This document shows, in pieces, positions 9,649 to 18,465 of a DNA stretch of 64,000 nt (the stretch's first letter is position 1; each line of letters begins with the position of its first letter). This DNA is from Alphaproteobacteria bacterium (GTDB lineage Bacteria; Pseudomonadota; Alphaproteobacteria; Oceanibaculales; Oceanibaculaceae). The position numbers and the translations under genes were made by a program. The notes beneath the pieces were generated by a model. It ran no database searches. It was not told the DNA's origin and saw only the letters and a program-made list of their open reading frames with translations. Where the stretch lies: assembly GCA_018823745.1 (NCBI GenBank), contig JAHJHR010000017.1, positions 372,001 through 436,000 on the forward strand, read 5' to 3'.

Positions 9649-11537
9649 CAGGCGCGAGGCCGGGACACGGCCTCGGAAAGCGGGGCGCGGCCAGGGTCAC
9701 CTGCCGGCTCTGTGGCGGCTTCCTTGTCCTCGCGGTCCATTGCCTCGCTGGCGGCAATGACGGGATCGATCGGCCGGCCTTCTCCGGTCTCCTCGTCATT
9801 CGTGCCCACGTCAATACCACCGGCACCCGGCCCGAAATGGCGGAAGGCATCAACGAGATCGTCGACTTCCTGTCCCGGCACGCCCAGCTTCAGCAGCACC
9901 TCGGCGCCAAGCTGAAGGCTGGCCTCCAGCAATTCGGGCACCGCGACATAGGCGCCGGCTTCCTCCAGCTCGCGTGCCACCTCGGCATCGCGGCTGCGTA
10001 CGAAAATCGTCAGATTGGGGAAATCGACACGCAGCTGGCGCACCACATCCGGCAGGCTTCGATAATTATCCAGCGTCAGCACCAGGCCGCGCGCGCGCTC
10101 CGCCCCGATCAGGCGCAGCACCTCCGGCCGGCCGGCATCGCCGTAATAGACCACGCGCCCAGCGGCCCGCGCCTCCGATACCGTGACGGCATCCATGTCG
10201 AGCGCAACCGTGGGAATGGCGCGGGCATCAAGCAGCCGGGCGATGATCCGTCCGAAACGCCCATAGCCGCCAATGATGATGTGATCGCTTAATTCATGGA
10301 TGTCCTCGTCGACATCGCCCAGCGTCAGCTCCTCGGTCGTGTCCAGCTTTTCCGCCAGGCGGCCAGCCAGCAAGGTGACCAGCGGCGTCAGCGCCATGCT
10401 GGTGGCGACAATCAGGAAAAGGGCCTGGCTGATCTCGGGCGAGATGACTTGCGCATTCACCGCCACGGCCAGGATGACGAAGGCGAATTCCCCACCCTGG
10501 CAGAGCAGGGCCGCCACGCGCAGCCCGGCCACGCTGGTCAGCCCGAACAGCCGGGCCAGCACAAAAAGAATCGCCATCTTCAGGCCGATCAGCCCGCCCA
10601 CGACCAGCAACAGCGCCGCCAGATTGTCGAACGCCGTGCCCAGGTCGATGGCCATGCCCACCGTCATGAAGAACAGCCCCAGCAACATGTTGCGGAACGG
10701 TTCGATATCCGCCTCGACCTGATGCCGGAATTCCGATTCCGAGATCAGCAACCCGGCCAGAAAGGCGCCCAGCGCCATCGACAACCCGGCCATCTGGGTC
10801 GCCCCGCCAATGCCAAGCACCACCAGCAGGGTCATGGCGGTGAACACCTCACGCGACCGCACGGCGGCCATCACCCGGTAGAGCGGCCGCAGCAGCAACC
10901 GCCCGGCCAGCACAATCAGCACCAGCGCAATCGCCGCCTTGACGATGGCGACAGCCAGGCCGAGTAGGATCGATTCCTCCGATGGCGCGCTGAGCAGCGG
11001 CACGATCACCAGCAGCGGCACCACCGCCAGATCCTGGAACAGCAGCGTGGCAAAGGCGGCCCGGCCATGCCGGGTGGCGAATTCGCCCCGCTCGTTCAGC
11101 AGCTGGATGACGAAGGCGGTGGAGGACAGGGCCAGGGTGCCGCCGATCACCAGCGCTGCCGCCATCTCGAAGCCCAGCGCCAGGCAGACGCCGGCAATCG
11201 CCAGGCCGCTGACGATTACCTGCGCCGCGCCCAGCCCGAAAACCAGCCGGCGCATGGCACGCAGGCGCTCGAAGCTCAGTTCCAGCCCGATGGCGAAAAG
11301 CAGAAAGATAATGCCGAATTCTGCCAGCGCGCGCGTACCCTCGATATCCGAGATCAGCGCGAAGCCGAACGGCCCGATCAGCGCACCGGCTGCCAGATAG
11401 CCGAGAACCTGGCTGAACCGCAGCCGGCTGAACAGCGGCGCAACCAGTACGGCCGCGACCAGGAACACCAGAATATCCTCGATCGGCGCGCCGTGGACGG
11501 CTTCGGGATTCCAGATCAGTCTCTTGATTTCGTCCAA
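9648..11537 (-). CDS. Kef-type cation:proton antiporter with TrkA-N domain
   Basis: Roughly 630 residues. The N-terminal CPA2 antiporter domain has about 12 helices (GYLAAGALIGPFGFALI, FLLFAIGLELS). A cytosolic Rossmann TrkA-N domain begins at IIIGGYGRFGRIIARLL, and the tail is acidic. Family members exchange K+ or Na+ for protons, often under redox or electrophile stress. Start is uncertain: GTG 11597 and ATG 11585 are in frame, but TTG at 11537 has AGGGAG eight bases upstream and gives the shorter family-like N-terminus. Divergent from the SDR gene. Confidence 0.92.
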   Translation of the reverse strand: MDEIKRLIWNPEAVHGAPIEDILVFLVAAVLVAPLFSRLRFSQVLGYLAAGALIGPFGFALISDIEGTRALAEFGIIFLLFAIGLELSFERLRAMRRLVFGLGAAQVIVSGLAIAGVCLALGFEMAAALVIGGTLALSSTAFVIQLLNERGEFATRHGRAAFATLLFQDLAVVPLLVIVPLLSAPSEESILLGLAVAIVKAAIALVLIVLAGRLLLRPLYRVMAAVRSREVFTAMTLLVVLGIGGATQMAGLSMALGAFLAGLLISESEFRHQVEADIEPFRNMLLGLFFMTVGMAIDLGTAFDNLAALLLVVGGLIGLKMAILFVLARLFGLTSVAGLRVAALLCQGGEFAFVILAVAVNAQVISPEISQALFLIVATSMALTPLVTLLAGRLAEKLDTTEELTLGDVDEDIHELSDHIIIGGYGRFGRIIARLLDARAIPTVALDMDAVTVSEARAAGRVVYYGDAGRPEVLRLIGAERARGLVLTLDNYRSLPDVVRQLRVDFPNLTIFVRSRDAEVARELEEAGAYVAVPELLEASLQLGAEVLLKLGVPGQEVDDLVDAFRHFGPGAGGIDVGTNDEETGEGRPIDPVIAASEAMDREDKEAATEPAGDPGRAPLSEAVSRPRA

Positions 11538-11671
11538 ACTCGCCGGCTCCCTAGCGTCACGTGTGGCGCCAACCAGACTAGGCATTGTTGTGCGCACGCA
11601 CTAGGCCTGTCGGTGCCTAGGCCGCATCAATCCCGCTTGACCCGAAAGCCGCGACGCGTAGCTTGCTTGCC

Positions 11672-12418
11672 ATGATCGACACGACGCTTTCCGCCTATCC
11701 TCCTGCTGCCCTGGTCACCGGCGCCGCGCGGCGCATCGGGCGCGCCATCGCCCTCGACCTTGCCCGGCAGGGCTGGGATATCGCCCTGCACGCCAACCGC
11801 TCCGCCGGGGATGCGCATCAGCTTGCCGGCGAGATTACCGCCCTGGGGCGCAAGGCCATCGTCCTGACAGCCGATCTGAGCCAGGAACCGGCGGTCGCGG
11901 CACTGGTGCCCTCGGCCGTGGAAGCGCTGGGGCCGCTGGGGCTGCTGGTCAATAATGCGTCGACCTTCGAGAAGGATGACATTGCCAGCGCCACGCGGGA
12001 GAGCTGGGATGCCCATATCGAGCCCAATCTGCGCGCGCCTTTGGTGCTGATCCAGGCCTTCGCCCGGCAGCTGCCGGCGGGCCGCGAGGGCTGCGTCGTC
12101 AATCTGATCGATCAGCGCGTCTGGAATCTGGGGGCTGATTTCCTGTCCTATACCGTCAGCAAGACGGGCCTGTGGACGCTGACCCGTACCCTGGCGCTGG
12201 CGCTGGCGCCGCAGATCCGCATCAATGCCATCGGGCCCGGGCCTGTGCTGCGCAGCATTCACCAGACCGAGGAAGATTTCGCCGCCGAATGCCGCAGCGT
12301 GCCGTTACAGCGCAGTACGGATCTGGCGGAAATCTGCCGGACCCTGCGGTTTCTTCTGGAATCTCGGTCGATGACCGGCCAGATGATTGCCCTGGATGGC
12401 GGCCAGCACCTGACCTGA
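11672..12418 (+). CDS. SDR oxidoreductase, pteridine reductase/FolM-like
   Basis: 248 residues, classical short-chain dehydrogenase. Cofactor motif TGAARRIGRAIA near residue 13 with the Arg-rich TGxxRRIG form seen in pteridine and dihydromonapterin reductases, NNAS at about residue 87, and active-site YTVSK. GPGPVL follows, as in FolM-type enzymes. Probably NADPH-dependent reduction of a pterin in folate/pterin metabolism, though other keto substrates are possible. ATG 11672 is preferred over TTG 11663. Confidence 0.85.
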   Translation: MIDTTLSAYPPAALVTGAARRIGRAIALDLARQGWDIALHANRSAGDAHQLAGEITALGRKAIVLTADLSQEPAVAALVPSAVEALGPLGLLVNNASTFEKDDIASATRESWDAHIEPNLRAPLVLIQAFARQLPAGREGCVVNLIDQRVWNLGADFLSYTVSKTGLWTLTRTLALALAPQIRINAIGPGPVLRSIHQTEEDFAAECRSVPLQRSTDLAEICRTLRFLLESRSMTGQMIALDGGQHLT

Positions 12419-12437
12419 AAAGCGGCGACGCCCAGCG

Positions 12438-12452
12438 TTAAGATGGCGTTAA
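12438..12452. promoter_or_regulatory. CtrA-type box TTAA-N7-TTAA
   Basis: TTAA (12438-12441), spacer GATGGCG, TTAA (12449-12452) matches the full CtrA consensus spacing. CtrA is the cell-cycle/motility response regulator of Alphaproteobacteria. Binding is inferred from sequence only. Confidence 0.5.
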
Positions 12453-12641
12453 TATGACACCGTAACCACTTCCAGAATCTGGTGATTCCCGGTTTGGGCA
12501 TGGCTCCATATAAGTAAGTTGTGCACAGCACAAAGGCAGCAACGCGCATGGCCAATATGTGTCAATTCGAAAATTTCGGGACCTGTATTTTTCTCGCATT
12601 GACAAGAATAAATACGAATAAAAACAATAAGTTGAAGTTTT

Positions 12642-12660
12642 TTGCCCATTTTTTGGGCAA
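12642..12660. terminator. perfect inverted repeat TTGCCCA-TTTTT-TGGGCAA
   Basis: Seven-base arms with a five-T loop, preceded by a run of T. It could be a weak terminator for the SDR gene or an operator. There is no long T-run after the second arm on the plus strand. Confidence 0.4.
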
Positions 12661-12721
12661 GCCTGTCGGAACCTAAGGACTGCCCTCGCTCCGGCACGGG
12701 CACGGGGGTTTCCCCACATAC

Positions 12722-12744
12722 TTATCCACAGGAACAGTGGATAG
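12722..12744. promoter_or_regulatory. DnaA box (TTATCCACA) with inverted partner
   Basis: TTATCCACA at 12722-12730 is a 9/9 match to the DnaA box. Seven bases on lies GTGGATAGA, so TATCCAC and GTGGATA form a perfect inverted pair. It sits about 75 bp before uvrC beside an AT-rich tract. Confidence 0.5.
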
Positions 12745-12819
12745 ACTCACAATGCAGCGAAAACCGATGACCCAATATAAACTTTCTCTCCGGAAGCGGC
12801 GTTTGGTCTAAAAAGCGTC

Positions 12820-14802
12820 ATGGCAAAGGCAGCGCGCGACTCCCATCCTTTCGAACCGACGCCCGGCCGCGTTGCGCCGCCGCGCGCGCCCATCGCCGAT
12901 GAGCGGGCTGATATGGACGCGCCGGCCAGCACCGCTCGCCGTGCGGTTACCGCCGGTTCACTGGCAACCGGCATCGCCGTTCTGAAGGCCAAGCTGCGGA
13001 CACTGCCGAATGCGCCTGGCGTCTATCGCATGCTGGATAAGCGCGGCGACGCGCTCTATGTCGGCAAGGCGCGCAGCCTGAAGAAGCGCGTCGTTGCCTA
13101 TACCCAGCCGGAGCGCCTGCCCTACCGGCTGCAGCGCATGGTGGCGGAAACGGTGACGCTGGAGGTGGTGGTCACCCACACCGAGGTCGAGGCGCTGCTG
13201 CTGGAGAGCAACTACATCAAGCGCTTCATGCCGCGCTACAATGTGCTGCTGCGCGACGACAAATCCTTCCCCTATATCCTGATCAGCGGCGACCACGACT
13301 TCCCGCAGATATCCAAGCATCGCGGATCGCGCGGCCGGCCCGGGCATTATTTCGGCCCCTTCGCCTCGGCAGGTGCTGTGAAGCAGACGCTGACCTCGCT
13401 GCAGCGTGCCTTCCTGCTGCGCAACTGTACCGACGCGATGTTCTCCAGCCGCACCCGGCCCTGCCTGCAATATCAGATCAAGCGCTGTACGGCACCCTGC
13501 GTCGACTATGTCACGAAAGAGCAATATGCCGGGCAGGTGCGCGAGGCCCGCGACTTCTTCAGCGGCAAGAGCCGGCAGATCCAGCAGATGATGGTCGACC
13601 GGATGCAGGCCGCGAGCGAGGCGCTGGATTTCGAAGCTGCCGCCTGGTACCGCGACCGGATTCGCGGCCTGTCGCATATCCAGTCGCATCAGGACATCAA
13701 TGTCGCCGCGCTGGATGATGCCGATGTCATCGCCGCACATCAGGAAGGCGGGGCGACCTGCATTCAGGTCTTCTTCTTCCGGGCCGGGCGCAACTATGGC
13801 AACCGCGCCTACTTCCCCAGCCATGAGAAGAATCTGGAGCTTGCGGCGGTGCTGGCTTCCTTCATCGGCCAGTTCTACGACAACAAGACGCCGCCGCGTC
13901 AGATCCTGCTGAGCCATGTCCCCGACGAGCAGGAATTGCTGGCCGAGGCACTGTCGATCAGCGCCGGCGGCAAGGTAGAGCTGCTGGTTCCGCAGCGCGG
14001 GGCAAAGCGCAAGGTGCTCGACCAGGCCGTCGCCAATGCCCGCGAGGCGCTGGGCCGCCGGCTGGCCGAAAGCAGTTCCCAGCGCAAGCTGCTGGACGGC
14101 GCTGCCGCCGCGCTGGGGCTGGAGGGGCCGCTGGACCGGGTGGAGGTCTATGACAACTCCCATATCCAGGGCACCAACGCCATCGGCGCCATGATTGTCG
14201 CCGGGCCGGACGGTCTGATGAAGAACGCCTATCGCAAGTTCAACATCCGCGCGACCGAGGTCGCGGGCGATGATTACGGCATGATGCGCGAGGTGCTGAC
14301 ACGGCGCTTTGCCCGGGCGCTGAAGGAAGACCCCGACCGGGAAAGCGGCACCTGGCCCGATCTCGTGCTGATCGATGGCGGGTTGGGCCAGTTGGGCATT
14401 GCCGTCGAGGTGATGGCGGAGCTGGGCATCGACGATGTGCCGCTGGTCTCCATCGCCAAAGGGCTGGACCGCAATGCCGGCCGTGAGCGTTTCTTCATCC
14501 CCGGACAGGAGCCGTTCAGCCTGGAGCCACGCGATCCGGTGCTGTATTTCCTGCAGCGCCTGCGCGACGAGGCGCACCGTTTTGCCATCGAGACGCACCG
14601 CGCCAAGCGGGCCAAGGCGATGGGCCAGTCCAGCCTGGATTCGATTCCCGGCATCGGGGCGCGGCGCAAGAAGGCCCTGCTGATGCATTTCGGTTCTGCC
14701 CGCTCGGTCGAGCGGGCCGGGCTGGCTGATCTGGAGACTGTCGAGGGCATCAGCAAAACTGTCGCCAAAAAAATCTATGATCACTTCCATGACGAGGGGT
14801 AG
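12820..14802 (+). CDS. uvrC: excinuclease ABC subunit C
   Basis: 660 residues. Order: a non-conserved N-terminal extension of about 50 residues, GIY-YIG nuclease ([17 protein letters not shown]), a Cys-containing central region, UVR motif (residues about 255-290, [14 protein letters not shown]), RNase H-like endonuclease domain ([18 protein letters not shown]), and C-terminal helix-hairpin-helix ([19 protein letters not shown]). It makes the dual incision in nucleotide excision repair with UvrAB. ATG 12913 is an alternative start that would remove most of the extension. Confidence 0.97.
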   Translation: MAKAARDSHPFEPTPGRVAPPRAPIADERADMDAPASTARRAVTAGSLATGIAVLKAKLRTLPNAPGVYRMLDKRGDALYVGKARSLKKRVVAYTQPERLPYRLQRMVAETVTLEVVVTHTEVEALLLESNYIKRFMPRYNVLLRDDKSFPYILISGDHDFPQISKHRGSRGRPGHYFGPFASAGAVKQTLTSLQRAFLLRNCTDAMFSSRTRPCLQYQIKRCTAPCVDYVTKEQYAGQVREARDFFSGKSRQIQQMMVDRMQAASEALDFEAAAWYRDRIRGLSHIQSHQDINVAALDDADVIAAHQEGGATCIQVFFFRAGRNYGNRAYFPSHEKNLELAAVLASFIGQFYDNKTPPRQILLSHVPDEQELLAEALSISAGGKVELLVPQRGAKRKVLDQAVANAREALGRRLAESSSQRKLLDGAAAALGLEGPLDRVEVYDNSHIQGTNAIGAMIVAGPDGLMKNAYRKFNIRATEVAGDDYGMMREVLTRRFARALKEDPDRESGTWPDLVLIDGGLGQLGIAVEVMAELGIDDVPLVSIAKGLDRNAGRERFFIPGQEPFSLEPRDPVLYFLQRLRDEAHRFAIETHRAKRAKAMGQSSLDSIPGIGARRKKALLMHFGSARSVERAGLADLETVEGISKTVAKKIYDHFHDEG

Positions 14803-14868
14803 GATCGCGCGAGGGTTGTCTGCCCCTGCGGCAGACTGCCCTGTAGTTCCGGAAGATCGGGTCGTTTG

Positions 14869-15525
14869 ATGCTTACCAGCCTGCCAAATCTGTTGACCCT
14901 GTCGCGCATCGCCGCGATTCCGGGGCTCGTTGCGCTGCTGTTCTTCGATGCCCCGCTCTATCGCTGGCTGGCCTGTGGCTTGTTTGCCGTGGCAGCCCTG
15001 ACCGATTATTTCGACGGCTATCTGGCCCGGTATATGGGGCAGATTTCCGCCTTCGGCCGCTTCATTGACCCGATTGCCGACAAGCTGTTCGTTGCCGCGA
15101 CGCTGCTGATGCTGGTCCATGCCGAGCGGGTCAGTGAGATCAGCGTTATTGCCGTGCTGATCATCCTGTGCCGGGAAATCCTGGTCTCCGGGTTGCGCGA
15201 ATTCCTGGCCGGCACGGCGGCCAGCCTGCCGGTCACCAAGCTGGCGAAATGGAAAACCGGCCTGCAGATGGCCTCCATCGGCGTGCTGATCATGGGCGAT
15301 GTCGGCAATATGCTGATCAATCCGATCCTGGGCATCGACCTGCCCTTGCAGCTGATCGGCGAAATCCTGCTCTGGGGTGCGGCCGTGCTGACGCTGATCA
15401 CCGGCTATGATTATCTGCGCGCCGGCCTGCGCCACATGAAGGCAACGGCCCCCGCCCCAACTCCGGCACCGAAGCCTGAGGACATCTCCTTGAAGCGCGC
15501 CGAACCGGCACGCCCCGCCGGCTGA
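14869..15525 (+). CDS. pgsA: CDP-diacylglycerol--glycerol-3-phosphate 3-phosphatidyltransferase
   Basis: 218 residues, integral membrane CDP-alcohol phosphotransferase. The signature DYFDGYLAR...GRFIDPIADK (D-x2-DG-x2-AR-x8-G-x3-D-x3-D) is intact at about residues 47-73. It catalyses the committed step to phosphatidylglycerol. Start ATG 14869 rather than TTG 14866. It follows uvrC by 66 bp, an arrangement conserved in many Alphaproteobacteria. The last 30 residues are Pro/Ala-rich and poorly conserved. Confidence 0.95.
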   Translation: MLTSLPNLLTLSRIAAIPGLVALLFFDAPLYRWLACGLFAVAALTDYFDGYLARYMGQISAFGRFIDPIADKLFVAATLLMLVHAERVSEISVIAVLIILCREILVSGLREFLAGTAASLPVTKLAKWKTGLQMASIGVLIMGDVGNMLINPILGIDLPLQLIGEILLWGAAVLTLITGYDYLRAGLRHMKATAPAPTPAPKPEDISLKRAEPARPAG

Positions 15526-15542
15526 CAGGCGCACAGGATTTC

Positions 15543-16046
15543 ATGAAGGTTTTTGGCATCGCCGGGTGGAGCGGCAGCGGCAAGACGACGCTTCTGGCCT
15601 CTCTCATTCCCGCCCTGACCAGCAGGGGCATCACGGTCTCGACCATCAAGCACGCGCATCATGCCTTCGACATCGATACGCCGGGCAAGGATTCCCATCG
15701 CCACCGCGAGGCCGGCGCGACCGAGGTGATGATCAGTTCCGCCAGCCGCTGGGCGCTGATGCACGAGCATCGCGGCGCGCCGGAGCCTACGCTGGCGCAG
15801 CTGATCGCCAGCATGACGCCGGTCGACCTGCTGCTGGTCGAAGGCTTCAAGCATGAATCGCATGAAAAGCTTGAGGTCTACCGCCCCAGCATCGGCAAGC
15901 CGGCTTTGCATGACGGCGACCCGCATGTCGTCGCCGTCGCCAGCGACACCGCCCTGCCCGCCGCCCGAATCCCGGTGCTGCCGCTGGACAATGCCGAGGC
16001 CGTCGCCGATTTCATCATCGACTATTGCGGCCTGACCGCCCGGTAA
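15543..16046 (+). CDS. mobB: molybdopterin-guanine dinucleotide biosynthesis protein B
   Basis: 167 residues, P-loop GTPase with GWSGSGKTTLL at residues 8-18, TIKHAHH and LLLVEGFKHE, all typical of MobB. It assists MobA in attaching GMP to molybdopterin. Seventeen bases separate it from pgsA and 13 from moeA, so it belongs to the molybdenum cofactor operon. Confidence 0.95.
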   Translation: MKVFGIAGWSGSGKTTLLASLIPALTSRGITVSTIKHAHHAFDIDTPGKDSHRHREAGATEVMISSASRWALMHEHRGAPEPTLAQLIASMTPVDLLLVEGFKHESHEKLEVYRPSIGKPALHDGDPHVVAVASDTALPAARIPVLPLDNAEAVADFIIDYCGLTAR

Positions 16047-16059
16047 CCACACTTAGGCC

Positions 16060-17331
16060 ATGGCACAGCTTACCGACGATTGCTTCGCGTTCGGCGGCCG
16101 CCTCGTTCCCATCGAGGAGGCGCTGGGCGATCTTGACCGCCGCATCGCCCCGGTGGCGCATGTCGAAACACTGCCTTTGCGCCAGACGCGCGGCCGCTAT
16201 CTGGCGGACACCATCGTCGCGACTCAGAATGTACCGCCCTCCGATAATTCCGCCGTCGATGGCTATGCCGTTTATTTCGACGATCTGGCGGCGCAGGGAA
16301 CCACCCGCCTTCCGGTGGCCGGTCGGGTTGCCGCCGGTCATGCGCTGGACGGCCCGGCCCGGCCCGGCACTGCCATCCGCATCTTCACCGGCGCGCCCAT
16401 GCCGTCCGGGGAAGGCGATGCCTGCCCGGATACGGTGATGATGCAGGAGGACTGCACTGAGGAAGACGGGCATGTCGTCATTCCCGCCGGCATCAGGCGC
16501 GGCGCCAACCGCCGCAAGACCGGCGAGGATGTACAAATCGGCGTGCCGATCTTGGCCCGGGGCCACAGAATGCGGCCGCAGGATATCGGCCTTGCCGCTG
16601 CCCAGGGGCTGACGGAACTGTCGGTCTTTGCCCCATTGCGCGTCGCCGTCTTTTCGACCGGCGACGAGGTGCGCGATCCCCCCGCCGCACTGACAGCCGG
16701 CACGATCTACGATTCCAACCGCCATACGCTGATGGCCCTGCTGGACGGCATGGGCTGCAGAGTCACCGATATCGGCATTCTGCCAGATGACCGGCACGTC
16801 ATTACAGAAACCCTGCGCCAGGCAGCGCTGGATCACGATCTGATCCTGACCTCCGGCGGGGTCTCCGGCGGCGAGGAAGATCATGTGAAGGCCGCCGTCG
16901 AGGCACAGGGTTCATTGCATTTCTGGCGGCTGGCGATCAAGCCCGGCCGGCCCGTGGCGCTGGGCCAGGTCGGCGGCGTCGTCTTCATCGGCCTGCCGGG
17001 CAATCCGGTGGCAACGATGGTGACTTTCCTGCGCATCGCCCGGCCGCTGATCCAGCGCCTGTCGGGCGGCATGCCGGCCAAGGCCCGGCTGTTTCCAGTC
17101 ACGGCCGGCTTCGACTACAAGAAGAAGCTGGATCGCCGGGAATATGTCCGTGTTCTGCTGAGCAGAGGCCCCGAAGGCGGGCTGATCGCCACCCGCTTCC
17201 CGCGCGACGGGGCCGGTGTGCTGTCCTCCATGGTCGCCGCCGACGGGCTGGTCGAACTGGGGGAAAAGGTGACCCATATAGAAGCCGGTGCTACGGTCGA
17301 TTTCCTGCCCTTCAGCGAGGTTGGATTGTGA
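16060..17331 (+). CDS. moeA: molybdopterin molybdotransferase
   Basis: 423 residues. Domain order of MoeA with PSDNSAVDGYA near residue 60, the MoCF domain motif VFSTGDEV, TSGGVSGGEEDHV and GLPGNPVA. It inserts molybdate into adenylylated molybdopterin. Its TGA overlaps the GTG start of moaD (GTGA), indicating coupled translation. The product would feed molybdoenzymes such as the hydroxylase encoded at 45.7-48.0 kb. Confidence 0.97.
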   Translation: MAQLTDDCFAFGGRLVPIEEALGDLDRRIAPVAHVETLPLRQTRGRYLADTIVATQNVPPSDNSAVDGYAVYFDDLAAQGTTRLPVAGRVAAGHALDGPARPGTAIRIFTGAPMPSGEGDACPDTVMMQEDCTEEDGHVVIPAGIRRGANRRKTGEDVQIGVPILARGHRMRPQDIGLAAAQGLTELSVFAPLRVAVFSTGDEVRDPPAALTAGTIYDSNRHTLMALLDGMGCRVTDIGILPDDRHVITETLRQAALDHDLILTSGGVSGGEEDHVKAAVEAQGSLHFWRLAIKPGRPVALGQVGGVVFIGLPGNPVATMVTFLRIARPLIQRLSGGMPAKARLFPVTAGFDYKKKLDRREYVRVLLSRGPEGGLIATRFPRDGAGVLSSMVAADGLVELGEKVTHIEAGATVDFLPFSEVGL

Positions 17332-17579
17332 AGCTGCTGTATTTTGCCTGGCTGCGCCAGAAGATAGGCACGGCGGAGGAGGATGTCACGCCCCCCGCCG
17401 AAGTGACCGATGTGGGCGGCCTGATCGACTGGCTGCGCAGCCGGGGGCCGGCCTATGCCGAGGCGCTGAAAGACGAGCGCGTGGTGAAGGTGGCGGTGAA
17501 TCAGGAATATGTCCGGCGCGACCACAAGCTGAATCCGGGCGACGAGATCGCCCTCTTCCCCCCGGTGACCGGAGGCTGA
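17328..17579 (+). CDS. moaD: molybdopterin synthase sulfur carrier subunit
   Basis: 83 residues, ubiquitin-like fold, starting with GTG overlapping the moeA stop. The essential C-terminal Gly-Gly (PPVTGG) that carries the thiocarboxylate is present. Donates sulfur to precursor Z together with MoaE, encoded 4 bp downstream. Confidence 0.96.
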   Translation: MKLLYFAWLRQKIGTAEEDVTPPAEVTDVGGLIDWLRSRGPAYAEALKDERVVKVAVNQEYVRRDHKLNPGDEIALFPPVTGG

Positions 17580-17583
17580 GGCG

Positions 17584-18042
17584 ATGATCCGTGTCCAGCG
17601 CGAGGATTTCGATATCGGCGCCGAGATCGCGGCGCTGACCGGCGGCAACCATGCCATTGGCGGGGTGGCCTGTTTCGCCGGTCTGGTGCGCGAGATGGCC
17701 GGCGATGCCGCGATTTCCGCCATGACGCTGGAGCATTATCCCGGCATGACGGAAAAGGAGCTGGCGCGCATCGAGGCCGAAGCCCAGGCGCGCTGGCCGC
17801 TGCAGGACAGCCTGATCATCCATCGCTATGGCCGGCTGGAGCCGGGCGACCGCATCGTGCTGGTCGTCACCGCCTCGGCGCATCGCCAGGCAGCGTTCGA
17901 GTCAGCCATGTTCCTGATGGATTTCCTGAAGACCAGAGCGCCCTTCTGGAAGCTGGAAGACACCGGCGAGGATGCGCGCTGGGTCGATGCCCGGGACAGC
18001 GACGAGGACGCGCTGGACCGCTGGCGGAAAGCCCCGGCATAG
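17584..18042 (+). CDS. moaE: molybdopterin synthase catalytic subunit
   Basis: 152 residues. Contains the family motifs GGVACFAGLVR, LEHYPGMTEKEL, IHRYGRLEPGD and KTRAPFWKLE, with the active-site Lys in the last. Large subunit of molybdopterin synthase. Last gene of the mobB-moeA-moaD-moaE run. Confidence 0.97.
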   Translation: MIRVQREDFDIGAEIAALTGGNHAIGGVACFAGLVREMAGDAAISAMTLEHYPGMTEKELARIEAEAQARWPLQDSLIIHRYGRLEPGDRIVLVVTASAHRQAAFESAMFLMDFLKTRAPFWKLEDTGEDARWVDARDSDEDALDRWRKAPA

Positions 18043-18219
18043 GACCGGAACGGCTTGGTATCCGATTACGCCATACCTTTTGATTGTCTGATCTGAACAT
18101 TTTGTCCGGTTGCGCGTTTAGGGAGTGACGGATCAGGAAGCCGGGCTGCTTTCTGATCCAGCCACCCCCGAATTGCTTCTCGCTGCGATTCTACGCGCAT
18201 AAAAATAACGGAGAATAAA

Positions 18220-18405
18220 ATGTCGATCATTTCCCTGATTCTGACGCTCGTCATTATCGGCGTCATCCTGTGGGCCGTGAACACCTACATTCCGATGGAT
18301 CGCAAGATCAAGTCGATCCTGAATGTCGTCGTCGTCATTCTGGTCATCCTGTGGCTGCTGAATGTGTTCGGCGTGCTCGGCGGCGGCGTTCCCCGCGTCG
18401 GCTGA
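18220..18405 (+). CDS. Thivi_2564-type small membrane protein
   Basis: 61 residues with two hydrophobic helices (about 3-21 and 32-52) joined by YIPMDRKIKSILN. This pattern matches the small conserved membrane family named after Thivi_2564, whose function is unknown. GGAG precedes the ATG by 9 bases. Stand-alone, with its own terminator-like hairpin downstream. Confidence 0.82.
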   Translation: MSIISLILTLVIIGVILWAVNTYIPMDRKIKSILNVVVVILVILWLLNVFGVLGGGVPRVG

Positions 18406-18410
18406 TCAGG

Positions 18411-18457
18411 GGAACCGCCCCTTTCCGACCGGCATGCCGGCGGCAGGGGGCGGTTCC
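18411..18457. terminator. hairpin between convergent genes
   Basis: Arms GGAACCGCCCC and GGGGCGGTTCC flank a GC-rich inner repeat; the plus-strand exit is pyrimidine-rich (TTCTCCTTCT). Sits between the 61-aa gene and the converging nitronate monooxygenase gene. Confidence 0.6.
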
Positions 18458-18465
18458 TTCTCCTT

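Larger units (their letters stand above)
12419..12819. other. 401-bp AT-rich intergenic region with CtrA box, DnaA box and hairpin
   Basis: No convincing gene. The stretch holds a TTAA-N7-TTAA CtrA-type box (12438-12452), a TTGACA-like -35 element at 12599, a strongly AT-rich tract (about 12560-12660), a perfect 7-bp hairpin (12642-12660), and a consensus DnaA box with an inverted partner (12722-12744). It must contain the uvrC promoter. Minus-strand reading frames here have no recognisable protein and were not called. Confidence 0.6.

Noticed and set aside
12438-12719. 93-codon minus-strand frame in the uvrC upstream gap
   Set aside because: No domain, no ribosome site, and it covers AT-rich regulatory sequence.
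18052-18080. GGAAC near the 61-aa membrane protein gene as an EcfG promoter
   Set aside because: No GTT at 16-18 bases downstream.
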